The notes: generated from the letters alone by a model not told the origin. A stretch of DNA of 61,154 bases from Campylobacteraceae bacterium (GCA_027068975.1 JALXFN010000059.1:1-61154), one strand, 5' to 3'. Counted from the first letter of the stretch, positions 44,928-53,444 are shown. Numbers and translations are program-made.

Positions 44928-44953
44928 GACTTTCTCATTAAACAAAGGACGAC

Positions 44954-45826
44954 ATGATGATGAAAACAATAACGCTTCTTCTATTCACTCTATTTATAAC
45001 GGCGTGTAGCACAAAAACAGTAACACCAAATCTATTTGCAACAGGTGAAAGTATGGTTGTTACTTATAGTTCACAAGGTTGTTTTAATCATAGTTCAAAC
45101 ATATTGCTTTTTCATGAAAACAACGTTACTGTTTATAAAACCATGAATGAGTGGAATCAAAAAATAGATAAAACAAAAATGGGAACATTGACATTAACCC
45201 AAAAAGACAAAGAGGGACTAAATAAGCTTTTTGCTTACTACCATGAAAATCATGATGGGTGGTGTACTAATGTTGATGATATAGAGATAAAACGTTATAA
45301 AAATAAGAAACTTACCTCTACTAAGAAGATTAGAGATAATAGTTGTGCTTTATATGAAAGAAAAGATGTATTGAGCTTTTCAGAACTTATAGGTCGTGTA
45401 GAAAAAAAGGAGAGAGAGCCAAAGCAAAATATTTCAACCTTTGATTTTTCAACAATCTACACCGATAAGGTTCTAAAAAATAAGGTCTCATCGTTAATCT
45501 CAAAAATGTTAGATAAAACAACAGCAAACAAAGCTTATGCCGATTTAGAAAAACTAGGAGCTAAAGCTACACCATACATCATAATGCAGATGGATGATTT
45601 TCGTGAACTCCCTGTAACTTCAATATCATTGAAAAACAGAAGTATAGATGCTTTTGAAGGAATACGGCACATAGGTGTAGAAAAAGTTACGGATGTGTTA
45701 TCTGAAATTTTGGCTCAACTGGAGGGGATAAGCTTTTCTTATATTCCTAACGATGTGAAGAGCGATGATGATAGAAAAAGAGATATTTATGAGTGGAGAG
45801 CGTGGTTGATGAATAAAAAAAGATGA
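44954..45826 (+). CDS. Lipoprotein with QMDDFRELPV-type C-terminal domain (paralogue 2)
   Basis: 290 residues. Lipobox FITAC. The N-terminal half is beta-rich (ESMVVTYSSQGCFNHSS, QKIDKTKMGTLTLTQ), unlike paralogue 1. The C-terminal helical domain from about residue 180 (VSSLISKMLDKTTANKAYADLEKLG...MQMDDFRELPV...KVTDVLSEIL) aligns with the end of the gene at 40277. It begins after a MITE-like insertion that ends 27 nt before its ATG, so its promoter region has probably been reshaped. Confidence 0.6.
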   Translation: MMMKTITLLLFTLFITACSTKTVTPNLFATGESMVVTYSSQGCFNHSSNILLFHENNVTVYKTMNEWNQKIDKTKMGTLTLTQKDKEGLNKLFAYYHENHDGWCTNVDDIEIKRYKNKKLTSTKKIRDNSCALYERKDVLSFSELIGRVEKKEREPKQNISTFDFSTIYTDKVLKNKVSSLISKMLDKTTANKAYADLEKLGAKATPYIIMQMDDFRELPVTSISLKNRSIDAFEGIRHIGVEKVTDVLSEILAQLEGISFSYIPNDVKSDDDRKRDIYEWRAWLMNKKR

Positions 45827-45881
45827 GGGTTCAACTTCTTGTCAAACTTATTCTATTTAGATAAACTATAGCCATAAGAAA

Positions 45882-45893
45882 CATTATATAATG
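45882..45893. promoter_or_regulatory. Palindromic -10 promoter, copy 4
   Basis: CATTATATAATG followed by ACTACTCTTAATATTTAACAG, the same block as copies 1 and 2 in reverse orientation. The plus ATG is at 45928. On the minus side there is no gene for it to drive, only the convergent end of the lipoprotein gene. Confidence 0.65.
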
Positions 45894-45927
45894 ACTACTC
45901 TTAATATTTAACAGAAAAAGGAAAAAT

Positions 45928-46455
45928 ATGGAACAGCAAACTAAACGCTCATCATTTATAAATGTCTTTGCATGGATTTCTATTATCTTTAGTGGATTTG
46001 GTATCTTAATAGGTATTATGCAAAATGTTATGATGCAAACAGTTATGAAAGATGCCCACTTTGAACAACTCACAAAAGATGAAAACATACCACCTCTTAT
46101 GAAGATTATGTTTGAAAACTTTGATATTTTAGTAATGGGAACTCTACTTATAACTATTGTGGTATTTATAGCCTCTATTGGTTTACTAAAACGGAAAAAT
46201 TGGGCAAGACTCTTTTTTATTGTTTTCTTGATTTTAGGGGTTATTTGGACGGTTGTTGGTGGAGTTATGCAGTTTTCATTTATGGACTCTATGATGATAG
46301 GTCAGAACATGCCACAAGATGCACCTCCTGAGTTTCAAAGTATGCAAAATACAATGAAAATAGTATCAGCTGTTATGATGGTTGCTATGGTAGGACTCTA
46401 TTTATATTTGATTAAACGTTTACGTTCTGATGAGATAAAAAATGAGTTTGTATGA
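45928..46455 (+). CDS. Small integral membrane protein, unknown
   Basis: 175 residues with four TM helices (about 11-30, 62-82, 88-115, 142-165). Met-rich loops (MIGQNMPQDAPPEFQSMQNTMK). No family recognised. Driven by palindromic promoter copy 4. The next lipoprotein gene overlaps it by 4 nt, so they form a two-gene unit. Confidence 0.6.
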   Translation: MEQQTKRSSFINVFAWISIIFSGFGILIGIMQNVMMQTVMKDAHFEQLTKDENIPPLMKIMFENFDILVMGTLLITIVVFIASIGLLKRKNWARLFFIVFLILGVIWTVVGGVMQFSFMDSMMIGQNMPQDAPPEFQSMQNTMKIVSAVMMVAMVGLYLYLIKRLRSDEIKNEFV

Positions 46456-46910
46456 AAAAAATCATAAATTTGGCAGTTATCTCTCTAGTTTTTGCTCTAA
46501 CAGCTTGTAGTGGAAAACCAAAAGTAGCGATGCTAGGTACCGATAATAGTGAACTTAGGATGAAGTATCATTATGTAATATACACCCCCATGAGGTATAT
46601 GGCACATGACCCAATCTCTGCACTTAAAAATGAAAAATATTATACAAAACATAATATTTATACCAATACTTTAGGTACAGTTAGTGGAGACAAGGTATTT
46701 TATATTCATGATAAATTTATTGCATTAGATAAGAAGACAAAAAAACCAATTTTTAAGAAGGTAGTTGAGTCATACAACAAAGAAGCACGTTTTACTTTTG
46801 GTAAACATTATGTAAAAATCAAAGGTGTTCAGATTTGTAATGAGGACAATGAGTGTTGGAGTGCTGGGCTTGAAGGTAGCTTTAAACTTGTCAATAAAAA
46901 GCCTAAATAA
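46452..46910 (+). CDS. Putative lipoprotein, unknown
   Basis: 152 residues. Lipobox LTAC near residue 19. The mature domain is beta-rich with two cysteines near the end (VQICNEDNECWSAG). No domain recognised. ATG overlaps the stop of the membrane protein gene by 4 nt, so the products may work together. Confidence 0.55.
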   Translation: MKKIINLAVISLVFALTACSGKPKVAMLGTDNSELRMKYHYVIYTPMRYMAHDPISALKNEKYYTKHNIYTNTLGTVSGDKVFYIHDKFIALDKKTKKPIFKKVVESYNKEARFTFGKHYVKIKGVQICNEDNECWSAGLEGSFKLVNKKPK

Positions 46911-47021
46911 AAAAGGTTTATTTGACTAAGCTAATTTTATCATAAGAGAGATATAGAGTCTTCTTTATTTTAAAAACAACCATTTTTATCTGCTACTAAT
47001 AAAATCTTTTAACTCCTTCTA

Positions 47022-47042
47022 TTCCCAATCTAAAATGGGGAA
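47022..47042. repeat. Palindrome, family C degenerate copy
   Basis: TTCCCAATCTAAAATGGGGAA has imperfect arms and is followed by CAATAAATG. It is related to 44682-44702. It ends 10 nt from the stop of the small Cys-rich gene. Confidence 0.45.
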
Positions 47043-47052
47043 CAATAAATGT

Positions 47053-47217
47053 TTACTTCTCCTCTTTAGGTAAAAATTTACCACAACCTTTTGAGGCAGT
47101 TCCACCGAAGCATTTTACTTCACGTGCTGTTCCATTTTCATAAATAACAGTTCTTTGACAGTTTGGTGCTTCTACGCACTCTTCATTGCTACATCCTACA
47201 TCTGCTGGTACGGACAT
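47053..47217 (-). CDS. Small Cys-rich protein of 54 residues
   Basis: A short gene on the minus strand with start ATG at 47217 and an SD AAGGAG 7 nt upstream. The product has five cysteines: VGCSNEECVEAPNC, KCFGGTASKGC. No signal peptide. The Cys spacing could bind metal or disulfides. Unrecognised family. Coding is supported by the good SD, full-length frame and Cys pattern, but it is below the length where ORF statistics help. Confidence 0.55.
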   Translation of the reverse strand: MSVPADVGCSNEECVEAPNCQRTVIYENGTAREVKCFGGTASKGCGKFLPKEEK

Positions 47218-47356
47218 TATATCTCCTTGTTAAACTAAGTTTGACCGAATACTATATCAAAGTAACCTAAATTGTTCTTTAATATTTAATATAAAATTTA
47301 AACTTATATAGATATAATTTAACTATATAACAAAGATTTATAGTGTGAATTTATGT

Positions 47357-47362
47357 TATAAT
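47357..47362 (+). promoter_or_regulatory. -10 element of the DUF2231 gene
   Basis: TATAAT in tgttataataat lies 34 nt before the ATG at 47396, with SD AAGGAGG next to it. Confidence 0.5.
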
Positions 47363-47395
47363 AATTTATGATTAAAATTAAAATAAGGAGGTAAT

Positions 47396-48229
47396 ATGTC
47401 ATTACCTATAGATTTACCAGCAATTAGTATCCCAGAGATACCTTTACCCATAGAGATTCCTGAGCTTATTCACCCAGCGATTGTTCACTTTGCTATAGCT
47501 ATTCCCGTTGTTATTTTCTTGTTAGAAATTTATAACTTAGCTGCAAAGCGTCGAACTATTTCTGCATTTTCTCTCTTTTTGTTGATGCTTGTGACAGTTG
47601 CACTGTTTGGTGCGTACTTAACAGGTTCTATAGATGGAAAAGCAGCGTGGGATATGCTCTCAACCGATGGACAAAGTGATTTAAAAGCACATAAGCTTCT
47701 TGGAATGTATTTGGTTTATGCTTCAGCATTTTTAGTCGTTTTAAAACTGCTTATTATGGCGATTAGAAAAACTGTTGGTCGATTACTTTTTATTCTTATT
47801 TTAGGTGGCTTTATAGCAGTGACACTTTACCAAGGTAAAGAGGGTGGTGAGTTGGTTTACAAATATGGAGCAAATATTGAAAGAGTTGCAGATATGAGTA
47901 GCGATGCTGATGATGCAAAAGAAGAGCTAGAAGAAGCAGAAGAGAACCTTAAAGAGCTTCAAGCTAAATATGATGCACTTTCAGCAGAAAACAATAAGGC
48001 TGATACAGCAGATGAAACTCTAAAAGAAGATGAGAATAAAGCAGCAGCAGAAGAAGTTGATTCAAATAAAACTACTCCTTCAGAAGATGAGAATAAAGCA
48101 GAAGAAGCTGATTCAAATGAAACAGCTGCTCCTTCAGAAGATGTGACAAAAGAAGAGAGCGAATCAAATAAAACAGTTACTCCTTCAGAAGATACAAACT
48201 CTTCTACTGATACAAACAGTAGTAACTAA
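47396..48229 (+). CDS. DUF2231-domain membrane protein with a repetitive C-terminal tail
   Basis: 277 residues. Four TM helices (about 27-45, 58-75, 98-118, 125-143) with HPAIVHFAIAIPVVIFLLE, the DUF2231 signature. The last 110 residues are a Glu/Ala-rich coiled coil and then a degenerate repeat of D/E-SNKTxxPSED (residues 215-277) that is likely disordered. Family members are probably electron-transport or stress-related membrane proteins; this is not proven. The tail converges with the zinc-ribbon gene stop with a 4-nt overlap. Confidence 0.8.
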   Translation: MSLPIDLPAISIPEIPLPIEIPELIHPAIVHFAIAIPVVIFLLEIYNLAAKRRTISAFSLFLLMLVTVALFGAYLTGSIDGKAAWDMLSTDGQSDLKAHKLLGMYLVYASAFLVVLKLLIMAIRKTVGRLLFILILGGFIAVTLYQGKEGGELVYKYGANIERVADMSSDADDAKEELEEAEENLKELQAKYDALSAENNKADTADETLKEDENKAAAEEVDSNKTTPSEDENKAEEADSNETAAPSEDVTKEESESNKTVTPSEDTNSSTDTNSSN

Positions 48230-49362
48230 AACCTCTGAACGTTTAGATGAAAGTTTATTTCATCTAAACTGTTTATAACTCTTGGATTCTCTTCCAAATA
48301 TAAAACACCTCCTATAATGGTCATAATGGCTAAAACTAAAAAAGCTATTTTAACGTATGAGTAAGGTCGCTCTCCTGTTACTTTTCCTGTTTGTCCATTT
48401 ATGGCATAGTTGTAGGTTTTGTTGTTCCATTTAAACTCTGCTGTCCAGATGGGAAAAAGAACATTTTTATAAGTAGTATTACTATAACGAGTATTCATGG
48501 CTCTAATTTGTTGTTGGTCACCACCTATGTCGTAGCGAATATCTCTACGAATAATGTTGTTCATTTTTATTTTTGCTAACTCAAAACCATTGTCTAGTCC
48601 TATGGTGTACTCTTCTGAGTCAAAGCCTGAAAGGTACTTGGGATTAAAAGGAACCAAAACATCTGTATGCCATGGTGTAAGCCTATCTAAAATAGTATGT
48701 GAGATGGTTTTAGATGCACCTATGGTAACATCATCAAAAAAGTTTGATACATGACCTGAAACAGGAGTCCAGTTTATACGTGCTTCTCGTACATTTCGTC
48801 GCTCTTGTCGACCATTAACTATAACCGTTCTCTCTACGGTAACATAGTAGATGTCACCACGTAAACCTTGATAGCTAGTATCGGTATGAGAATCATATGT
48901 CCAATGAGGTAGGTAGTAGCCTTTTAACTCTTTGTCTCCATCCATAAAATCTTTTAGCTTTGATGGAGCCAACCATAATGAGCCTAACCATTTTTTAAAA
49001 CGTTTTTGTGCCTCTTTTTGTGAAAGTTGAAAAGGGAGAAGTGATTTTGGTGTTATCTCTTTTACAAACTCTGTTATAGCAGGAGTATCACAATAGGGGC
49101 AGTTAGAGCTTACAGAGTAGGGAGTCATGGTAAAAGTTGCTGCACATTTACTACATTTTACCTCTTTGTTTATCTCATGTTCATCATGATGTTCTAAATG
49201 TTGTAGTGCCTCTTGAAAGTTATACTCTTTTATCTCTTGAGTGGACTTCTTAATGGACTCTTGTGTGGAGCAGAATTCACACTGTAAAGTGTTGTGTGTA
49301 GGGCTAAATCTTAAAGGAGCCCCACAACTTTTACAGGTAAAGTTTATTGACTTAAATTTCAC
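48226..49362 (-). CDS. Zinc-ribbon membrane protein of the SPFH/TelA operon
   Basis: 378 residues with GTG start. Two zinc ribbons (CKSCGAPLRFSPTHNTLQCEFC at residues 10-31 and CSKCAATFT...CPYC at about 60-85), then a large unknown domain and one TM near the C terminus (about 345-362). The zinc ribbons are of the type found next to SPFH proteins. It is last in an operon with SPFH, TelA and XpaC genes, with a 6-nt gap to the SPFH gene. Confidence 0.8.
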   Translation of the reverse strand: MKFKSINFTCKSCGAPLRFSPTHNTLQCEFCSTQESIKKSTQEIKEYNFQEALQHLEHHDEHEINKEVKCSKCAATFTMTPYSVSSNCPYCDTPAITEFVKEITPKSLLPFQLSQKEAQKRFKKWLGSLWLAPSKLKDFMDGDKELKGYYLPHWTYDSHTDTSYQGLRGDIYYVTVERTVIVNGRQERRNVREARINWTPVSGHVSNFFDDVTIGASKTISHTILDRLTPWHTDVLVPFNPKYLSGFDSEEYTIGLDNGFELAKIKMNNIIRRDIRYDIGGDQQQIRAMNTRYSNTTYKNVLFPIWTAEFKWNNKTYNYAINGQTGKVTGERPYSYVKIAFLVLAIMTIIGGVLYLEENPRVINSLDEINFHLNVQRF

Positions 49363-49368
49363 AGAGCG

Positions 49369-50460
49369 TTAGTCTCTTTTTGGTAAAGGTGGTGGGGTAA
49401 CATTAAAGTATTTACCGAGTATAGTTTCTGCTTCTGCCCAGTCTTGTTGTCCTTCTGTCCAGATTAAAGTATTTGGTTTAATGGTTCCTTCTGCAATATA
49501 TTTTTGAATGGTACGAATATCGTAAGGTCCCTCTTGTTTATCTTCCATGGCTACGTGATACATGGTAGAGTTTCTTGTAGGAAGAGGTGGTGCTACATTT
49601 TTATCTACTTTCTCTTTTGAGAGTTTGTTTGCCATATCTTGACCAAGAGCAATACCAGCCCCCATGCCAACCATGTCACCCATGCTTCCACCACCATCTT
49701 TACCTAAAGCCTCACCCGTTTGGTATTGAATATGCTTATCGAGGTCACCTGTAACCTCACGGCTTGTACGTTTGTCAAGTGCTTTTTCAACATCTTCTGG
49801 AAGTGAAATATTCTCAACTAAAATTTTAGTCAGTTCTAATCCATACTCTTCAAAAGCAGGAGCAATTTTCTCAGAGATAAACTCTGAAAATTTCTCATAG
49901 TTAGAAGCCAAGTCTAAAACAGGAACTTTGCTTTCACCTAAAACCGTAGTAAATTTGGTAATAATCAAGTTGGTTAACTGATCATCTATCTCATCTATAG
50001 TAAAGTGATTGTCTGTACCTACAATTTCATTCATGAATGTCTTAGGGTTACTAATACGAATCTCGTACGTTCCAAAAGCTCTTAAACGAACCATAGAAAA
50101 CTCAGGGTCACGAACCATAATAGGGTTTTTAGTTCCCCATTTTAGGTCAGTAAAGCGTTTGGTATTTAAAAAGTAGACTTCTGCTTTAAATGGTGAGTTA
50201 AAGGCATGGTCCCAATGTTGCAAGTTGGTCATTATGGGCAAGTTTTTTGTCTCTAACTCGTAGATGCCAGGTCCTAGTACATCAGCAATAACACCTTCAT
50301 TGACAAATACAGCCATTTGTGATTCACGTACGGTGAGTTTGGCTCCGTATTTTATTTCATTATTATGACGAGGAAACCTATATACCATGGTATCATGTGA
50401 ATCATCTGTCCACTCGATTACATCAATAAATTGCCCAAATACCCAATCAAAAAGTCCCAT
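49369..50460 (-). CDS. SPFH-domain protein with C-terminal GYF_2-like domain
   Basis: 363 residues. SPFH (band-7/virion-core-like) domain in residues about 25-210 (KYGAKLTVRESQMAVFVNEG, DLGPGIYELETKNLPI). A helical region with a Gly/Met-rich stretch follows, then GYF_2/DUF4339-like YHVAMEDKQEGPYDIRTIQK...PNTLIWTEGQQDW (about 308-352). It probably forms membrane-associated oligomers and uses the GYF domain to bind a Pro-rich partner. Same operon as TelA (3-nt gap). Confidence 0.85.
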   Translation of the reverse strand: MGLFDWVFGQFIDVIEWTDDSHDTMVYRFPRHNNEIKYGAKLTVRESQMAVFVNEGVIADVLGPGIYELETKNLPIMTNLQHWDHAFNSPFKAEVYFLNTKRFTDLKWGTKNPIMVRDPEFSMVRLRAFGTYEIRISNPKTFMNEIVGTDNHFTIDEIDDQLTNLIITKFTTVLGESKVPVLDLASNYEKFSEFISEKIAPAFEEYGLELTKILVENISLPEDVEKALDKRTSREVTGDLDKHIQYQTGEALGKDGGGSMGDMVGMGAGIALGQDMANKLSKEKVDKNVAPPLPTRNSTMYHVAMEDKQEGPYDIRTIQKYIAEGTIKPNTLIWTEGQQDWAEAETILGKYFNVTPPPLPKRD

Positions 50461-50463
50461 CTC

Positions 50464-51624
50464 TTATCCTTTTGTTTTATCTTCTACTACATCATTTATT
50501 GTATCAGCAGGTAAAGCTTCTACCTTTGCTTTGGTAGCAAGAAGAGCCTCTTTGAGTTCACGTTCTGTTTTCTCAAGTTCAATAAGTGCTTTTGTTCTTG
50601 CTTCTTTACCTTCTTCAGCAATTTGTAGTGAGTCATTAAGTGTTTCTATAAGTGTAGCATTTGCAATTTTAATACTCTCTATATCAAAGACACCACGTTC
50701 CATCTGTGTTCTAACCTCTTTATTGGCTTCACGTAAGCCCTCTGCATTTTTCTCTAAAAGTTCGTTTGTTAAGTCACTAGCATCTTTAAGTGCTTTTGCC
50801 GACTCATGACTTCTAAATATAGTAACTGTTTGGGCTAGTTGGTTTCTCCATAAAGGGACAGTATTGACTAAAGTAGAAGAGATTTTATTAATCAACGATT
50901 TATCATTCTCTTGAATAAGACGTATGCTCGGAAGTGACTGCATCGCAACTTGTCGTGAGAGTCTAAGGTCATGCACTCTTCTCTCTAAATCATCAGCAAA
51001 AGCTCGTATCTCTTTAAGCTCTTGAATTGCCATCATATCATTGTCTTTAGCTTTCTCTTCATACGTAGGTATAATCTTTTCTGCTAACTCTTTTTTCTTA
51101 ATCTCTCCTGCTTCAATGTAGAGTTCAAGTTTTCTAAAGTACTCTAAGTTTGCCTCATAGAGTTTGTCTAGTGAGACCACATCGGTCATCAGTTTACTTT
51201 TATGCTCTTCTAGGTTATTAGCAATCATATCTATCTGGTCACGTACGTTTTCATAACCTTGAATAAACTTGGTTAAAGGCTTTACTCCACCAAAAAGTTT
51301 AGAGTACCAAGGGAGCTTTTTGTTGGGGTCAAGCTCTTCAATATCAAAACCTTTAATCGCAGCTACCATCTCATTTAAAACAGCTCCTGCTGCTCCTGTA
51401 TCTTTGTTTTTAACACCATCTATCATACGGTTAGAAATTTCATCTAGCTCCTCTTGTGCTGATGCTCCAAAATAGATAATAGAGTTTCTATTGTTAAAAT
51501 CTAATTCACTAAGAGCCTTTTCAAGTTTGCTTTGTTCTTCTGGTTGAATGGCTGGTAGATTTGCATCTACCTCTTTATTCTCTTCTATTGATGTCTCTAT
51601 AATCTCTTTTGTCTTTGTTTCCAT
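50464..51624 (-). CDS. TelA-family toxic anion resistance protein
   Basis: 386 residues, all helical. The TelA family pattern is seen in the central part (IDMIANNLEEHKSKLMTDVVSLDKLYEANLEYFRKLELYI) and in LVNTVPLWRNQLAQTVTIFR. TelA proteins are linked to resistance to tellurite and other stresses, mechanism unknown. It sits between XpaC and SPFH genes in the same direction, with gaps of 21 and 3 nt. Confidence 0.92.
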   Translation of the reverse strand: METKTKEIIETSIEENKEVDANLPAIQPEEQSKLEKALSELDFNNRNSIIYFGASAQEELDEISNRMIDGVKNKDTGAAGAVLNEMVAAIKGFDIEELDPNKKLPWYSKLFGGVKPLTKFIQGYENVRDQIDMIANNLEEHKSKLMTDVVSLDKLYEANLEYFRKLELYIEAGEIKKKELAEKIIPTYEEKAKDNDMMAIQELKEIRAFADDLERRVHDLRLSRQVAMQSLPSIRLIQENDKSLINKISSTLVNTVPLWRNQLAQTVTIFRSHESAKALKDASDLTNELLEKNAEGLREANKEVRTQMERGVFDIESIKIANATLIETLNDSLQIAEEGKEARTKALIELEKTERELKEALLATKAKVEALPADTINDVVEDKTKG

Positions 51625-51645
51625 TTTATTTATTCCTTTTTTAAT

Positions 51646-52479
51646 TTAGTTCTTAATCTGCTCTTGAAGTACATCTATATGCACATCTAGGTCAAATTGG
51701 TTATTCTTTTTTAGTCTTAGTATCTCTTTGTCAAATTTCTTTTCAACATCAGAGAGAAGCATAGCAAATCTCTCTTTAGTTTCAGTGTTAATTTCGTCTT
51801 CTTTCATACCTGTGTATGATTCAGTTACTTTTTTGATGCCATCAATATAGACAATGATAAATTTACGAGCTACACGTAAATCTTTTGGATCAGCTTCAAT
51901 ATTGTTTAAAATCTCATAAGCTTTATCAGTAGCTACACGAAGTTTTCCATGAACTTCTGGCTCTTTTATAAGACGCATGTTCTCTTCAACCGAAGCCAAT
52001 TTCTCTCTAGCTTCTGCCAGTGTCTCTATAACAAAGGCAGCCGAAATATCACCAATGTTTTCAAGCTTGTCTACTCGTGGGTCAAAACCATAATATAAGA
52101 AATATCCTGCTATGGAAATTGCTCCCAAGAAAAAACCTGTTACAAGGGACTCTCCACCTGCTACAGAAGCTGTAAAAAGTGTGGAGATACCAAGCATACC
52201 AGCTGTTATCATTTTGTAGGGTACAGGTGGTGCTTTGGTGAGTGTTTTAGTATGGTATTCATACTCTTTTGTTAATCCTATAGTATTGAGCTTTGCTGTA
52301 GCAAAAAAAAGCCCAAATGCTATGGAATTAAGTATAAAAGCAGGAATATTTCTTGCCATTAAGGCTAAGATAATGGCTAAAAATAGAGGAGCTAAAAAGA
52401 GATAGAGAAAGTTCCCTCTTTTTAGTTTAAAGGGGGTTTTCCCACTTTTGCTTGGGTCATAACGTGTTGCTTTTGACAT
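51646..52479 (-). CDS. XpaC-like membrane protein
   Basis: 277 residues. Two hydrophobic hairpins in the N-terminal half (about 27-62 and 90-128) and a helical C-terminal part with EPEVHGKLRVATDKAYEILNNIEADPKDLRVARKFI, typical of XpaC/YceH-type proteins that accompany TelA. Despite its family name (5-bromo-4-chloroindolyl phosphate hydrolysis), no phosphatase motif is seen. First large gene of the four-gene operon; a 27-residue peptide gene lies 4 nt upstream. Confidence 0.85.
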   Translation of the reverse strand: MSKATRYDPSKSGKTPFKLKRGNFLYLFLAPLFLAIILALMARNIPAFILNSIAFGLFFATAKLNTIGLTKEYEYHTKTLTKAPPVPYKMITAGMLGISTLFTASVAGGESLVTGFFLGAISIAGYFLYYGFDPRVDKLENIGDISAAFVIETLAEAREKLASVEENMRLIKEPEVHGKLRVATDKAYEILNNIEADPKDLRVARKFIIVYIDGIKKVTESYTGMKEDEINTETKERFAMLLSDVEKKFDKEILRLKKNNQFDLDVHIDVLQEQIKN

Positions 52480-52482
52480 TTG

Positions 52483-52566
52483 TTACCCCAAAAGCTTTCC
52501 CAGTGGATACCATACGGTAAGTCCAGCTGACAGTAGTATAAATAGAAAACCAAATATCTTTTGCAT
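52483..52566 (-). CDS. 27-residue membrane peptide at the head of the TelA operon
   Basis: ATG at 52566 lies 6 nt after SD AAGGA and encodes a peptide that is one TM segment (MQKIFGFLFILLSAGLTVWY then PLGKLLG). The stop is 4 nt before the xpaC start, so it is cotranslated. An alternative ATG at 52572 overlaps the SD and is less likely. Expression and function are unproven; coding is supported by SD, spacing and hydrophobic pattern. Confidence 0.5.
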   Translation of the reverse strand: MQKIFGFLFILLSAGLTVWYPLGKLLG

Positions 52567-52705
52567 ATTCATTCCTTTTTCTAATAAAAATTGTTTAATT
52601 TTATCATAATTTTCTTATTTATTGTAATTTTATATGGAAGATTGATGAAAATTTTAAATAATTGAAAAGTGCCAAATATAGACAGGTATTGTCACTCTTT
52701 AGTGC

Positions 52706-52711
52706 TATAAT
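52706..52711 (+). promoter_or_regulatory. Promoter of the CRISPR-Cas operon, leaderless layout
   Basis: TATAAT ends 6 nt before the cas6 ATG, so transcription would begin at or next to the A of the start codon. No SD is present. A short inverted repeat GACAGGTATTGTC lies at 52681-52693 and could bind a regulator. Leaderless start is inferred from spacing. Confidence 0.5.
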
Positions 52712-52717
52712 TGCTAC

Positions 52718-53386
52718 ATGTTAATAATAAAAACGAAATTACCAACAAAAAATTTACCAATAAAAAGAGTGATAGCCAAGCTATTTCAATCTTATATCTA
52801 CACAGCTTTAGACAACAAAGAGCATGATGGCTACAAACATCCAAATGGCAAAGTGTTTAAGGCAATGAATTTTAAAATAGCCTATATAGAGAATGAAATT
52901 CATGCCAAATATGTAGCACTAGACCCCCAAAACGAAAAGCAGTTGGCTCAATATATGCTAATGAATAGTCTAAAATTAGGAGAGATACATCTGACCAATA
53001 CTTCTGTTTCTATTGTTGAGAGGCATAGTAAGATTAAATCTCCCATGCGAGTAGGGGGCTTTGTCTGTGCCAATATCAAAGATGGAAACTCAAACAAAAA
53101 GATATATCTTGAACCTAAAAGTAATAAGTTTCAAGAGATAGTTTATAACAATACAGTTCAAAAGTATGAGGCTCTATTTGGAAAGGCTTATGAGGGTGAA
53201 TTAAAAATCGAGCTTATAGAACAAAAGCCAAGAGAGCGAATTTTTCATTATAGTAAAGGGGTTATGAAAGCATGGTTTGGGATTTATGAGATTGAAGCTA
53301 ATGAAGAGATGCTTAGAATGATTCTTGATACTGGCATGGGGGCTAATTGTATGAAGGGGTTGGGGTTTTTGGAGGTTGTGAAGTAG
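52718..53386 (+). CDS. cas6: CRISPR pre-crRNA endoribonuclease Cas6
   Basis: 222 residues, two ferredoxin-like folds. The C-terminal Gly-rich loop MGANCMKGLGFLEVV is the clearest Cas6 hallmark. A candidate catalytic His is in HSKIKSPMRVGGF or HLTNTS. It cuts the CRISPR transcript at each repeat to make crRNAs. First gene of the type I-B operon; the toxin-antitoxin pair follows after its stop with an operator of its own. Confidence 0.88.
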   Translation: MLIIKTKLPTKNLPIKRVIAKLFQSYIYTALDNKEHDGYKHPNGKVFKAMNFKIAYIENEIHAKYVALDPQNEKQLAQYMLMNSLKLGEIHLTNTSVSIVERHSKIKSPMRVGGFVCANIKDGNSNKKIYLEPKSNKFQEIVYNNTVQKYEALFGKAYEGELKIELIEQKPRERIFHYSKGVMKAWFGIYEIEANEEMLRMILDTGMGANCMKGLGFLEVVK

Positions 53387-53412
53387 TATATCAATATTGT
53401 TATGATATACTA
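53384..53412. promoter_or_regulatory. Palindromic operator of the embedded toxin-antitoxin pair
   Basis: TAGTATATCA (53384-53393) and TGATATACTA (53403-53412) are perfect 10-bp arms around a 9-base spacer. It begins at the cas6 stop codon. It overlaps a -10-like GATATACT and precedes the antitoxin ATG by 32 nt, the classic position for antitoxin autorepression. Confidence 0.7.
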
Positions 53413-53444
53413 TATTAGTAAGAAAGACAATAAAGGATAAAAAG

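Noticed and set aside
44668-44953. Structured RNA or riboswitch before the lipoprotein gene
   Set aside because: The strong secondary structure is explained by the MITE ends and the REPIN within.
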